A stretch of DNA of 64,000 nt, from assembly GCA_039105265.1 (NCBI GenBank), contig JAPFFF010000019.1, positions 1,396,501 through 1,460,500 of the forward strand, given 5' to 3'. Source of the DNA: Tritrichomonas musculus (Eukaryota; Parabasalia; Tritrichomonadida; Tritrichomonadidae). Both the position numbers and the translations under genes were made by a program. Below, in pieces: positions 8,261 through 18,100 of this stretch; positions within the stretch are counted from its first letter, which is position 1, and every line of letters begins with the position of its first letter. The notes below the pieces were generated by a model that made no database searches, was not told where the DNA came from, and saw only the letters and a list, made by a program, of their open reading frames with translations.

Positions 8261-10744
8261 TTATTTTGATTGAATTTCCAACTTTGTTTCTTGACAATCA
8301 CTATTAATTAAATCACCAAAAACATCCTGAACAGTAACTTTTTTAACGGTACAAACGTGATTATTGAACTTTGCAATACTTTCCCATTTCCTTTTCTCTC
8401 TCTCACATTCTTTCATTTTATCGAGTAATGCTTGCTTTTTTATCTTGTATTTTTCTCTAGAATCATTTGCTTTATCAACGAGTGCTTTCAATCTTATATT
8501 CTCATCTTGAAGAGATGCAATTGTACTTGTCAAGTTATCTACTTTTAAATTTTCTTCCTTCAAAGAATTCTTCAAAGATTCAATTAATTCATTAAGCCTT
8601 TGTATTTCAGCTTTATTATTAGAATCAGCAGCTTGAAGAGAAACATTTATTTCTTGACTTTCTTGACATCTTTTCTGTAGGGATGCATATTGATCTTCTT
8701 TTTCATTCAAATCTGACCTTAATGATTCTATTTGACCTTGTGATTTTGATAATAATTGTTGCGTGTAAGATAATTTGGCTTCTAAATCTTTAATTCTTTC
8801 TTTAGATCGCTCATTTTCGGCATATGCTCTTTGAAGTTCTATTTTACAATTGTCATACTTCTTATATACTTTCTTTAAATTTGCTATTTCATTTTGAAGG
8901 TTACGATTAGTATCTTCCAGATTTTTAATATTAACATTTTGTTCAGCAAATGATGCTTTTAGAATCTTAATCTTTTTAACAAGCTTGTTGTTAACATTAT
9001 CTTTTGATTTCAACTCATCTTGTAATTTTGCAATTGACTCACCAATTCGTGTCGAATTTAATTTTTCATCATCTATAACTTTTTGAAGTCCTACTTTGTC
9101 ATCTTCAAGCTGTTTGATTTGAATGTTCAACCTTTGAATATTAATTTCAAAATCATGCCTTTCTTGATTAAGTTTGCAATTTAAACTACTGACTTGTGTT
9201 GATGTTTGCTGATTTAATACGAGAAATCCAGAAACAGCTGAATTGAAGAAAAAAGTTTTGGAATAATCTCGGGCTATTTCACAATCATTCATGAAAAATT
9301 GTAAAGCAACAAGGGCATCACTTATTACACGCCTATTTTTTGATGAAACTAGAACATGAACCAATAATGCAGGAAATTGTGAATCAACAAGTAATCTTTT
9401 GATTCTAAAAGCCCAGTTTTCTATGGTTCGTGAACATACTAAAAGAAAATTAAAGTAACAAACACTTAAATATGAGTCATTACTTTCTATATGACGCATA
9501 AAATCCATAAAGATAGCTTCTTCTTGACTTGTTAGCAAATTAACAATATTTTCAGGAATTCTTTTAGCTTTCATTGCTTGTAAAAGTATTCTTATTTGCG
9601 TTAATAGTGCTTCAAGTCGTTCAGGATCATTAAATGATGACATTCTAAAATATTGATCAATCACTCTCTTAAATAAATGCCCATTTTCATCAATACCAAT
9701 AAATAGATCAGGACATCTTTCAAAAGCTACAGCTAAAAAGTGGCACCCGGCAGTTGCTACAAAATTTTCATTATAATAAATGATCTTCTTAAACATTTGT
9801 TTTATGAAGTCCATTGAACCAAACTTATAGTTCATATCAATTAATTCAATTAAAAGATTGATCAGTTCAAAAGCACGGAGCCCCGATGAATTAATTGGTA
9901 ATTGCAAAATCCTATTAATCGCTTCTTCAGTTAAATTGCCTGATTTACTTATTAAATCAATAATTGCCCAGCAACAAAGTTTTGTAGATAAAGGGAAAAC
10001 AGTATCATCAATAAGGTATTTTAGTGCTGCACGCATTGCTGTATAAGCATCATCACCAAGTGAATTAAGTGAAACCGTAGCTGATAAAGCAGCAACAACA
10101 ACGCATGAATCGCTTGATGGCAGTAAAGCAGATAACTTATTTTTAACACATTTATACATGGGATGCGCTTTTAAAATAGAGAAGAATGACGGGGAATTAC
10201 GAAGAAGTCCAGAAAAACATGTTGCTGCCCATGCTGCTAATTGAGGATTGGTTAATAAAGATGTAAGAACGATGATGAGTAAATGCGAAGATGGTGTTGA
10301 TGTAAGCATTACCCTTTTTGATGTTGAAACGAAAGCAATGAATTTAATTGGCTGAAATAAATACGAAATATTTGGCTCAATAATATCAGTTTTGGAAACG
10401 TTGTTGCTGAAAAATTGTGGTATAAGAGTATCAAGATTTGTTGATGCTGCTATAGTATCTAATAAAATTGGATTTCCTTTCATAATATCGTTTAAGAATT
10501 TCAAAATTACAGCAACAATTTCAGGCATTTTACCAGAACTTGGAAGTGGAATTGGATTGTCACATAAGCTATTCATTATATGCTGACAAAGACATGGAAA
10601 TTTATCATCTTTTGAAAAATCTAGCATTGTTTGATAATTCACTTCAATTGAAGAAATAAACTGAGATAAAATAGTATTTTTTGCATTAATATCAGATTTG
10701 CAAGCAAATAATGACTTGCAAACAGGACATAGTTTTGATTCCAT
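8261..10744 (-). CDS. Helical-repeat head plus coiled-coil tail protein, function unknown
   Basis: An 827-residue protein. It begins MESKLCPVCKSLFACKSDI, with a small Cys pair. Residues ~20-510 are all-alpha and look like armadillo/HEAT-type repeats. Residues ~530-800 form a long coiled coil. A globular helical head with a single coiled-coil tail is the layout of p115/Uso1 tethers and of CIP2A. I cannot decide between these or an unrelated trichomonad family, and no diagnostic motif is present. It is divergent from the WD40-like gene, with only 116 bases between the two ATGs, so their promoters must be very close or shared. Confidence 0.75.
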   Translation of the reverse strand: MESKLCPVCKSLFACKSDINAKNTILSQFISSIEVNYQTMLDFSKDDKFPCLCQHIMNSLCDNPIPLPSSGKMPEIVAVILKFLNDIMKGNPILLDTIAASTNLDTLIPQFFSNNVSKTDIIEPNISYLFQPIKFIAFVSTSKRVMLTSTPSSHLLIIVLTSLLTNPQLAAWAATCFSGLLRNSPSFFSILKAHPMYKCVKNKLSALLPSSDSCVVVAALSATVSLNSLGDDAYTAMRAALKYLIDDTVFPLSTKLCCWAIIDLISKSGNLTEEAINRILQLPINSSGLRAFELINLLIELIDMNYKFGSMDFIKQMFKKIIYYNENFVATAGCHFLAVAFERCPDLFIGIDENGHLFKRVIDQYFRMSSFNDPERLEALLTQIRILLQAMKAKRIPENIVNLLTSQEEAIFMDFMRHIESNDSYLSVCYFNFLLVCSRTIENWAFRIKRLLVDSQFPALLVHVLVSSKNRRVISDALVALQFFMNDCEIARDYSKTFFFNSAVSGFLVLNQQTSTQVSSLNCKLNQERHDFEINIQRLNIQIKQLEDDKVGLQKVIDDEKLNSTRIGESIAKLQDELKSKDNVNNKLVKKIKILKASFAEQNVNIKNLEDTNRNLQNEIANLKKVYKKYDNCKIELQRAYAENERSKERIKDLEAKLSYTQQLLSKSQGQIESLRSDLNEKEDQYASLQKRCQESQEINVSLQAADSNNKAEIQRLNELIESLKNSLKEENLKVDNLTSTIASLQDENIRLKALVDKANDSREKYKIKKQALLDKMKECEREKRKWESIAKFNNHVCTVKKVTVQDVFGDLINSDCQETKLEIQSK

Positions 10745-10860
10745 TTTATTTTCATTCGTTTATTATTTCTTATTGAATATAAATTTGGTCTTTTCTTTTA
10801 TTAACTCTAAACTTTTTAATAATGCTGATTTAAAAAGTTAGTAAACGAATCAATTGATTA

Positions 10861-11838
10861 ATGATCACTTGTGAATCATGTGACAAATCTTTGACATTAA
10901 AAGTTGATGGATTCGAGAATGGTAGAATAGAAATTACAGACCTAAAAAGTTCTAACCAAGAACCACAAGCAAATACAAATCAGGAAGAAGAAAATAATGA
11001 AAAAGATAAAAAAAATGTACGAGGGGCAGGATATTTTTTCCCGCATGTTGGACCTGTTACATCTATAGCATTCGGATCAATTGATGAAGTACCATGCTTC
11101 ATTTCAACAGGAGCAGACGGGAAAGTTATTTTATGGAAAAATTTAAGTGGCGCATGGACACAAAAAATTTTATATAAATCAAAAATACCAGTTACATCAG
11201 CGTATTTTTCTTCTGAATCATCTTTGATAGTTTTTGCAGATCAAAATGGTGAAATTAATTTTATAAATACCGAAAATGAAAAATTTGAAATCAATGAAGA
11301 GCTCAAAATCAGTACAAAAGTTGAAGGAATACATCAGGTTTGTTTTATAATTCTCTCAACCCAACAAAAAGATATTGAGTGTTTAGCAGTTATTACTCCT
11401 ACAGGGGAACTTCTCATTTACAAGGAGAAAAATAATAAATATTCAGAAAAACCTTTTAGTTTCCAATTTTCAAAGAGTTATGTCAAAGGTATTTCTCCTT
11501 TAGACCGTTGCTATATCGCAGGCATTTGCTTTGGAAATATTGTTCGAGTTTTTGATATTAAAATGTTTTCTATATCAGAAATTAATCTTAAAATTGGATT
11601 TTCAAAAGAAGATAAAACAGAAGATAAAATATTCTACGCCAACGATAATCCAATATTTGCATTACGTTGGCAAGAAGCTCTTAGAAATTTGGTAATTTGC
11701 GAACAAAAAACATATCAAATCAAAGAAATTGCTAAAGCTAATTTTTATACCATACCTACAATCGTAAAAGAAGAATACATATTTACAAAAGATCCATTAG
11801 GCACTTGGACAAAATTACCCCCTAAGCCTACGACATGA
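10861..11838 (+). CDS. WD40-repeat-like protein
   Basis: A 325-residue protein with weak beta-propeller repeats. Clearest is residues ~63-95: GPVTSIAFGS, then STGADGKVILWKN, the usual GH...WD spacing. Further blades look like FADQNGEINFIN and CFGNIVRVFDIK. Residues ~35-57 are a charged, Glu/Asn-rich loop. There is no enzymatic motif; such proteins are usually scaffolds. Sec13-like proteins have this length, but I see no specific Sec13 signature, so I leave it as a generic propeller. The ATG at 10861 lies 116 bases from the start of the divergent coiled-coil gene. Confidence 0.65.
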   Translation: MITCESCDKSLTLKVDGFENGRIEITDLKSSNQEPQANTNQEEENNEKDKKNVRGAGYFFPHVGPVTSIAFGSIDEVPCFISTGADGKVILWKNLSGAWTQKILYKSKIPVTSAYFSSESSLIVFADQNGEINFINTENEKFEINEELKISTKVEGIHQVCFIILSTQQKDIECLAVITPTGELLIYKEKNNKYSEKPFSFQFSKSYVKGISPLDRCYIAGICFGNIVRVFDIKMFSISEINLKIGFSKEDKTEDKIFYANDNPIFALRWQEALRNLVICEQKTYQIKEIAKANFYTIPTIVKEEYIFTKDPLGTWTKLPPKPTT

Positions 11839-12026
11839 AGCATTTTTTTTTATGTCTTATTATAGAATATATAAAATTATAATCAAATATAAGTTATATA
11901 TATAATATAACTAAGCATTTCTTTTTCTTTTTATTCATTTTTAAAGAAAAAATTAAAATTAAATTATTAATATGTTATATATTTTATTGATGATAATAAA
12001 AAAACAAAACAGTTCATATTAATGAA

Positions 12027-13169
12027 TTAATTCACTATTGAAATTCTTATCTTTTCTTTTTCAAATTCAGAAATTCCTGGGTTTGGAGCGGCCATTGATT
12101 CATTATCATATTGGATTTTTTGATTGATTTCTTTCTTTTTCTTATCATCTACGAATGTTTGGAACATTAAATGCTTAATTTTAACTATTTTTGAATATAC
12201 TTTTGAATTAACAAATTTTACCCCAGTAACAGAATATTTTGGAGTGACATCTGTACATGCGAATTCATCAACAGCTATTGCGTAATTAACAGTCATATTC
12301 CAAGCTCTTTCATAAATTAAAGGACAATCATAAGCGCACTGGAAAGGATCAAAATGCACAAACTTATTTTGAGAATCAGACCAAAATTCAATAAAATAAA
12401 ATTTAGGAGGAATAACAACAATTCTTGATTCAACATTAACAGCACGAAGAAGACTTAAAAATAAAAAAACACAGTCATTTCTAGTTGTGAAATTTTGATG
12501 ATCAATTTCTGAAGCGTTGAGAAAATGAGGTTTTCGGGTGGACGCTCCACAAGTTCTGCATTTAAATATATATGTATATATAGCACCTTTAGTCCGTTCC
12601 GATAGCGTAACTTTTGTTAAATGAGAGTATTTTACTGGCATGTCACAATAATGGCATTGGATAACAGGAGTTTCGTCTGATGAAAAATAGCGTCCCCGAA
12701 ACCAATCAAGCAGAAAAATAACGAGTTCATGCCCCTTTTTTTGAAAAGTTTCATTTGGAAGTAAAGAACACATATAAGCAACATTTTCCTCACTATTCGC
12801 TTTAAGATAAATTTCTCTGATGACATTAATTTGTTTGGCAATATCAATTCCAATTTCTGATGTTCGTGAAGCAGAACACAAAAGAGATGGAAGAACGTTT
12901 TCACAATAATTAAAAACTTCTTTATACTCATCTTTTTCAAGAATTGAAACAAGTTGGTAATCACCCAAATGAAGAAAAGTAAGATTTTGTTCATTGATTT
13001 CTTGAGGTTGAAAAGAAAATAATAGATATTCGTTGCTATCTTTTTCCAAATTAAATTTTGGTTTGAGCTCATCTTCAAAAAATTGGCGAATTTGGATTTG
13101 ATCTAGCATTTCTAATGGAAGAATTTTAAAAAATATCTGATCATTATATATAAATTGTATGGTGATCAT
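12027..13169 (-). CDS. PNGase/transglutaminase-fold protein, probably catalytically dead
   Basis: A 380-residue protein resembling cytosolic peptide:N-glycanase (Png1/NGLY1). The zinc-binding pairs are Cys172/Cys175 (CHYC) and Cys204/Cys207 (CRTC). The core continues LLRAVNVESRIV, FVHFDPFQCAYDCPLIYERA and AIAVDEFACTDVTPKYS, which parallel LCRALGFEARYV, WLHVDPCENVCDKPLLYE and YVIAFS..VDVTWRYS in known PNGases. Aligned this way, the catalytic Cys of GRCGEW falls on Arg230, the catalytic His on Phe257, and only the Asp (Asp274) remains. Cys233 is nearby but three residues off register. The first ~75 residues look like a ubiquitin-like fold. Active PNGases remove N-glycans from misfolded ER proteins; this copy may instead bind or scaffold. 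Confidence 0.75.
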   Translation of the reverse strand: MITIQFIYNDQIFFKILPLEMLDQIQIRQFFEDELKPKFNLEKDSNEYLLFSFQPQEINEQNLTFLHLGDYQLVSILEKDEYKEVFNYCENVLPSLLCSASRTSEIGIDIAKQINVIREIYLKANSEENVAYMCSLLPNETFQKKGHELVIFLLDWFRGRYFSSDETPVIQCHYCDMPVKYSHLTKVTLSERTKGAIYTYIFKCRTCGASTRKPHFLNASEIDHQNFTTRNDCVFLFLSLLRAVNVESRIVVIPPKFYFIEFWSDSQNKFVHFDPFQCAYDCPLIYERAWNMTVNYAIAVDEFACTDVTPKYSVTGVKFVNSKVYSKIVKIKHLMFQTFVDDKKKKEINQKIQYDNESMAAPNPGISEFEKEKIRISIVN

Positions 13170-13378
13170 TTTTTATTCTTTTTCAGAGATATATTCAAAA
13201 AATTAAATACCTTGTCTACATTTTTAAAAACACAATTCACTCCTTTATTTATGTAAAAAACATATAAATAAGTGCAGTAATTTATTGTAACTGATCATCT
13301 TACACCATATTTAAAGTTATAAAATAGCTTAAAATGGTCTTTCTAAAATCAAAAATGGTTTTCTAATGAACAACTTTT

Positions 13379-13389
13379 TCATTTCATTA
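13379..13389 (+). promoter_or_regulatory. Initiator-like motif (TCATTTCATTA)
   Basis: Two overlapping TCA-Y-W matches 22-32 bases upstream of the ATG at 13411, fitting the trichomonad initiator. Confidence 0.45.
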
Positions 13390-13410
13390 TAATCGTTTAA
13401 TATTAAATAT

Positions 13411-14796
13411 ATGTCTTCAAACGAAAAAGAATCACCAAACGAAAATACGAATTTTGAAGAAGAAGATGAAGAAGAGGAATTTGTTGATTATTATGATCAA
13501 GATTTTCAATATACTAACAAACAATTAATTGATTATATTTTATCAATTAAACAAACAGAAAGAGATAAACTTCAAAAACTTTCTGAAACGCTTCATAATC
13601 AAAGTGCCCAACTTCAGCACGAACTTGAATTGAGCAAACAAGCAGTTGATGAACTAGAATCAGAAAAAAAATCATTATTAGATAAAAACGATGAATCTCT
13701 TTTAAGTGGTGATTTCTTCCAGCAAATGAAGTTTTATGAATATCAAGAATCTGAGTTAAAAGGTGAACTGAAAGGAATTATCCAAGTTTCAAAAGATTTA
13801 ACCGAACAAATTAAAATACAAGAAAAAAAGAAAGTTTCATTAGACAAAAAGGTAAATGATAAGCTCTCCATTATCCCAGGAGGTGTTCTTAATCCATCTT
13901 TAGGAGAAGGTGAAGTTAATAACCTTCGAAACGAACTCGAGAAACTAGAAAATGAAATTATTCGAATTGGCGACGATTGTGAATCTTTGAGAGAACAAAT
14001 AAGAGAAAAAAGTGCTCGACTTCAAACCATTCCTCCTGATACTCTTGATAAAATAAATGGCCAAAAGCTTGAAATTCAAAACGAAATAGATTTAAAAAAG
14101 AAACAGCTCAGAAAACTTTTAAATGATGAAAAACGACTGACAACCTTAAAAAGTCAAGATAATGAAAAAGAAAAACAATTAATTGAACAAATGGAACTCG
14201 AAAATCCATGGGAATCAGAAAGGAAAAATCTAATCAGCTCAATAGCTCATGCTCAAGCAGATTTACAAGATCTTTGCAACCAATTAAATATTGATCCAGA
14301 TAATATTCCAGAAGCGAGATCTACTAAAGAAGGTCGAGGATCTCCTTCACAAATAAGCTTTTTCTCTTCAGCAGCCAAATCGACATCATCAAGACGATCC
14401 AGAGCCCCACCTTCATTAAGTGAATCTAGAAGAAGCATTGAAAAGAAAATACGAGATGATGAATCAGATGCAAGATCAAGAATTAGCCAGCGATCATTTT
14501 CAACCGAAAAAGTTAGATACACACATGAAAATTTAAAGGCAGCATTAAGAAATGAAATAGAGTCTCTCAATGATGACACATCGCCAATCAATATTTCAAT
14601 TAGAGTTGAAGAGAGATACAGTGAAGAACTAGCTAAACAATTGGCAGAAATTGAAACATCAATAGAGCAGATCGAAAAATTCAGTAAAGAAACATTTGGC
14701 GATACTTCTGATACCAATAACGATGTAATAATGTGGCAACAGCGAATTGATGTACTCAAGAACGAATATTTAGAACTTCGAAATTCAAAAGCATAA
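13411..14796 (+). CDS. Coiled-coil protein, function unknown
   Basis: A 461-residue protein. The N-terminus is strongly acidic (EEEDEEEEFVDYYDQDF). Residues ~40-290 are near-continuous coiled coil, with a possible break at a Pro/Gly stretch (IPGGVLNPSLGEGE). A Ser/Arg-rich linker (about 300-365, RRSRAPPSLSESRRS) comes next, then a short second coiled coil to the C-terminus. There is no catalytic motif. It could be a cytoskeletal or axonemal component, which trichomonads have in large numbers, but that rests on composition only. The stop overlaps TAAA. Confidence 0.7.
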   Translation: MSSNEKESPNENTNFEEEDEEEEFVDYYDQDFQYTNKQLIDYILSIKQTERDKLQKLSETLHNQSAQLQHELELSKQAVDELESEKKSLLDKNDESLLSGDFFQQMKFYEYQESELKGELKGIIQVSKDLTEQIKIQEKKKVSLDKKVNDKLSIIPGGVLNPSLGEGEVNNLRNELEKLENEIIRIGDDCESLREQIREKSARLQTIPPDTLDKINGQKLEIQNEIDLKKKQLRKLLNDEKRLTTLKSQDNEKEKQLIEQMELENPWESERKNLISSIAHAQADLQDLCNQLNIDPDNIPEARSTKEGRGSPSQISFFSSAAKSTSSRRSRAPPSLSESRRSIEKKIRDDESDARSRISQRSFSTEKVRYTHENLKAALRNEIESLNDDTSPINISIRVEERYSEELAKQLAEIETSIEQIEKFSKETFGDTSDTNNDVIMWQQRIDVLKNEYLELRNSKA

Positions 14797-15146
14797 AATT
14801 ATAATTATTAGTATTAATATTAAATCTGTTTATGAAAAACAAATTTCTTTTCCTTATTTTTGATTATTATTGCTTTTTTTTTTTTTTTTTTAACCAATTG
14901 ATTTAAATCAATTCCCTGTTGGAAAATATCTTACTATTGGTAATTCATTAAGGTATTGAAGTTTCAATCAATTTCTAGGAATGAATAGTGGATACTTTAT
15001 TTATAATCTCTCTCATAAATATTTATGATGACCACTCGAAATCCTATTTATCATTTCAAAGATTTTAGAATCTAAAAACACGTTTTTATTTCAATTTTTC
15101 TGTTATAAATAAATCATTCAAAACATTAAAATATCCGTTTGAAATA
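14797..15146. other. Spacer before the giant coiled-coil gene
   Basis: A run of 18 T at 14874-14891 lies 78 bases after the upstream stop. A TCATTCA initiator-like motif lies at 15114-15120, about 27 bases before the next ATG. Nothing else recognised. Confidence 0.5.
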
Positions 15147-18100
15147 ATGCATGAAGTTGAATCTCTACCCAATACAGAACCAAATCTCCCTAGTAAATGC
15201 GGAATTCTTCAGCAATATCAAGCAAAACTTGCTGATAAACATCAAGCAATAATTGTCGAACTCGAAGCGCGTATTCAATCGATCGTTTCTGAAACTAACG
15301 ACATTCTTCTAAAAAATATTACAGAATATCAAAATATGCGAGATGCAATTATTTCAGAGCGTGAAACTTTAATCGAAGGCTTACCAACAACTCAAGACGA
15401 TTTTAGTGAAATCCGAGATACTGTTGAAAAAAATTCAAACGGATTAATTGAGGCATCAACTCTACTAAGAGAACAATGCCTTAAAAAATATGATGAATCT
15501 TTTTTAGATATTCAACCTTTTATTAATGAAGCTTATCAGAAATGCGCTGATTTTAGAATGCAATTACCTGAATCACTTATAGAAAGACTTCCTTTTCTTG
15601 TTAAAAGATTGAACAAACAATATCTTTTGAATAAAAAAGTTTTAGTCGAAAAATTGTATATGACCGAAATTGAGGCGAGAAAAGGTTATGATGATGTTAT
15701 TCAAAGAACTGATGCATGCAAAGATGCATGGCGTACTCATAAAGTTGAAACTTTAATAACAAATGCCAAAGACCAACTTGATTATAAATATCCAATTGAT
15801 TTTGGCACTATTTATTCTGATTTTGTTACAGATGAGAACAAATTTATTCGATGCTTTAAACGTAATCTTGAAAATGTTCAATTGCTATGTCCACCAGATA
15901 AGTTTACAAAACAATACTTAGATGACTGGAATAAAGAGGTTACAGAAATACTTGAACTTCATCAAAATTTCATTGTTCAATTCAGAACAAAAATTGAACA
16001 AAAAATAGCAGACAGAGAAACAGCAAATGATGCAATTATCGAAGAAATTAAAACCAGATTACTTGAATATAATACAGAAGAAGAAACACAAGATCAAGTT
16101 TCTCAATTATTACCTATATTAAATCTAACCAAGAGGGTATATACTGAATTTTTGAGGCGTTTGCATAAATATTGGGATAATAGATGCCAATCTTTATCAA
16201 AAATATTTTCAGATATTTATAACTTTTATTCACATTTAATGGACAGTTTCAACGGATTTACAGTGTCTGTAAATGAAGATCAGACAAAGTGTAAAGAAAC
16301 ATTAGATCAATACGACCAAGAAATGAAAGATAAGATTAAAGAGTTTGAAGATCAAATATCATCACAAATCGAAACTATTAAAAATGCTGTAAACGAAAAA
16401 GAAATAGAAGAGTTAGTTACAAAATGTAAAGAAAACTTAACTGGTATTGAAGATCAATATCGTGATTTCTATTCCAAATCTATCGAATATCTAGATCAAC
16501 GTCCAGATGCTATTAATGAGATTCTCGAAACACAAGAAAATGAACTTCTTGAATCATTAAAGATGCAAAAAGATTTAATTGAACAACCTCAAGCTAAAGG
16601 GGCAAAAGGTGCTAAAGGTGCTAAAGGTGCAAAAGGTGCAAAAGGAGGCAAAACAAGTAAGATGAGTCCAAAGAAAGATAAAAAGAATGGCAAAAAGAAA
16701 AATGAGAAGAAAAACGTTTCAAGTAATTTTTCTTTTACTATTGAGGAATACGCCAATTATATAGAAGAAGAAAATTTAGAGTTAATAGCTGCTGTTCCTG
16801 AATTTGAAGATGTTCCAGAAGAAGAAGTCGAGGAAGTTCCTCCATCCAATGAAAATACTAAAGGTAAAAAAGGAGCTTCAAGGATTTCAACGAAAAAAGG
16901 AGCAACTTCAAAATTAGCTGCAAAGAAAGGAAAAACAGCAAAAGCATCTCCACCAAAGAAAGCTGCAAATAAAAAATCTCCACCAAAGAAAAATGGAAAG
17001 AAAGGTCAGCCACCACCACCACCAGTTCCTGAAAAAGAAGAGCCACAAGAACTTGAAATGCCAGAACTCAAGTTATTTGAAATGGTTCCTAAATTTGATG
17101 ACCATTTATCAATTGAAATTTTCATTCCTCTAAATTCCGAAGTTGCTGATTATGTCAATCCTCTTAGAAAAGCTATATTTACAGAGTTACATAATCGCTA
17201 TGTAGAAGTCGCAAAGAAGGCTGAATACACTGATTTAAGAAAACATCTTGTTGAAGATTTAAACGAAAGAGTTCGCGTACATGCTCCTAGAGCTGGCGAT
17301 TTAGAATTAAATATCGGAACAGCAAGAATGACTCAACTTGAAAAGACAAAAAGAGATATCGAAATGCATTTCAGACAACAAATTTCTAACTTTAATGCAG
17401 AATACAGACAAATTATGAAAAAATCAGAAGAAAGAAATCAGAAACTTTCAGCAGATTGTGAAAGACTTAGAAGATTCATCGATCTTCTTATTGAGCAAAA
17501 GACATCAAGAGGTTTTAACCAATTACAATCACAATTCAAACTTGAAGAAAAGAAGTTTACAGCTGAACTTGAACAGTTTGATGATATTCAAAACAAAGAT
17601 GTTGATGGATTAATGCAAAATTACAAATTTGTAAACGAAAAATTCGCAGATAAAATCTCCACATTTTCAAACGATGAAAAAGAATACTGTAACACCATCA
17701 CAGAAAGAATGGATGCTCAAGTTAATACTACTTTTGAACAATTAAAAGAGGAATTGGATGAAAATAGAAATCAAATTGTATCACAGCGCGATTCAATTTC
17801 AACAGAATTTCAAAATCTTTTCCCAATTCACCAATCAGATGTAGTTTTTATAGAGCATCTAAAAACATCAATAAATCAAGCTCGCCAAAAATATGAATCA
17901 TTAAAATTCAAAAACCGACAAAGCGAAATCGAAGTCAAAAAAGCAATTGATAACCTTAAAGAACTTGTTGATAGCGATGCCATTATTATTAATGCAGAGT
18001 CACCAAATAAAACTGATGACAATCAAAATTCAGAAAGCATGATCGTTAAACAATTTGAAATACTTGATTTAGTTCGTTTATTGATTGTTAAAAGATCAAA

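Noticed and set aside
14253-14759. 168-residue antisense frame over the coiled-coil gene
   Set aside because: Ser/Leu-rich composition is the mirror of the coiled-coil codons; no start context and no motif.
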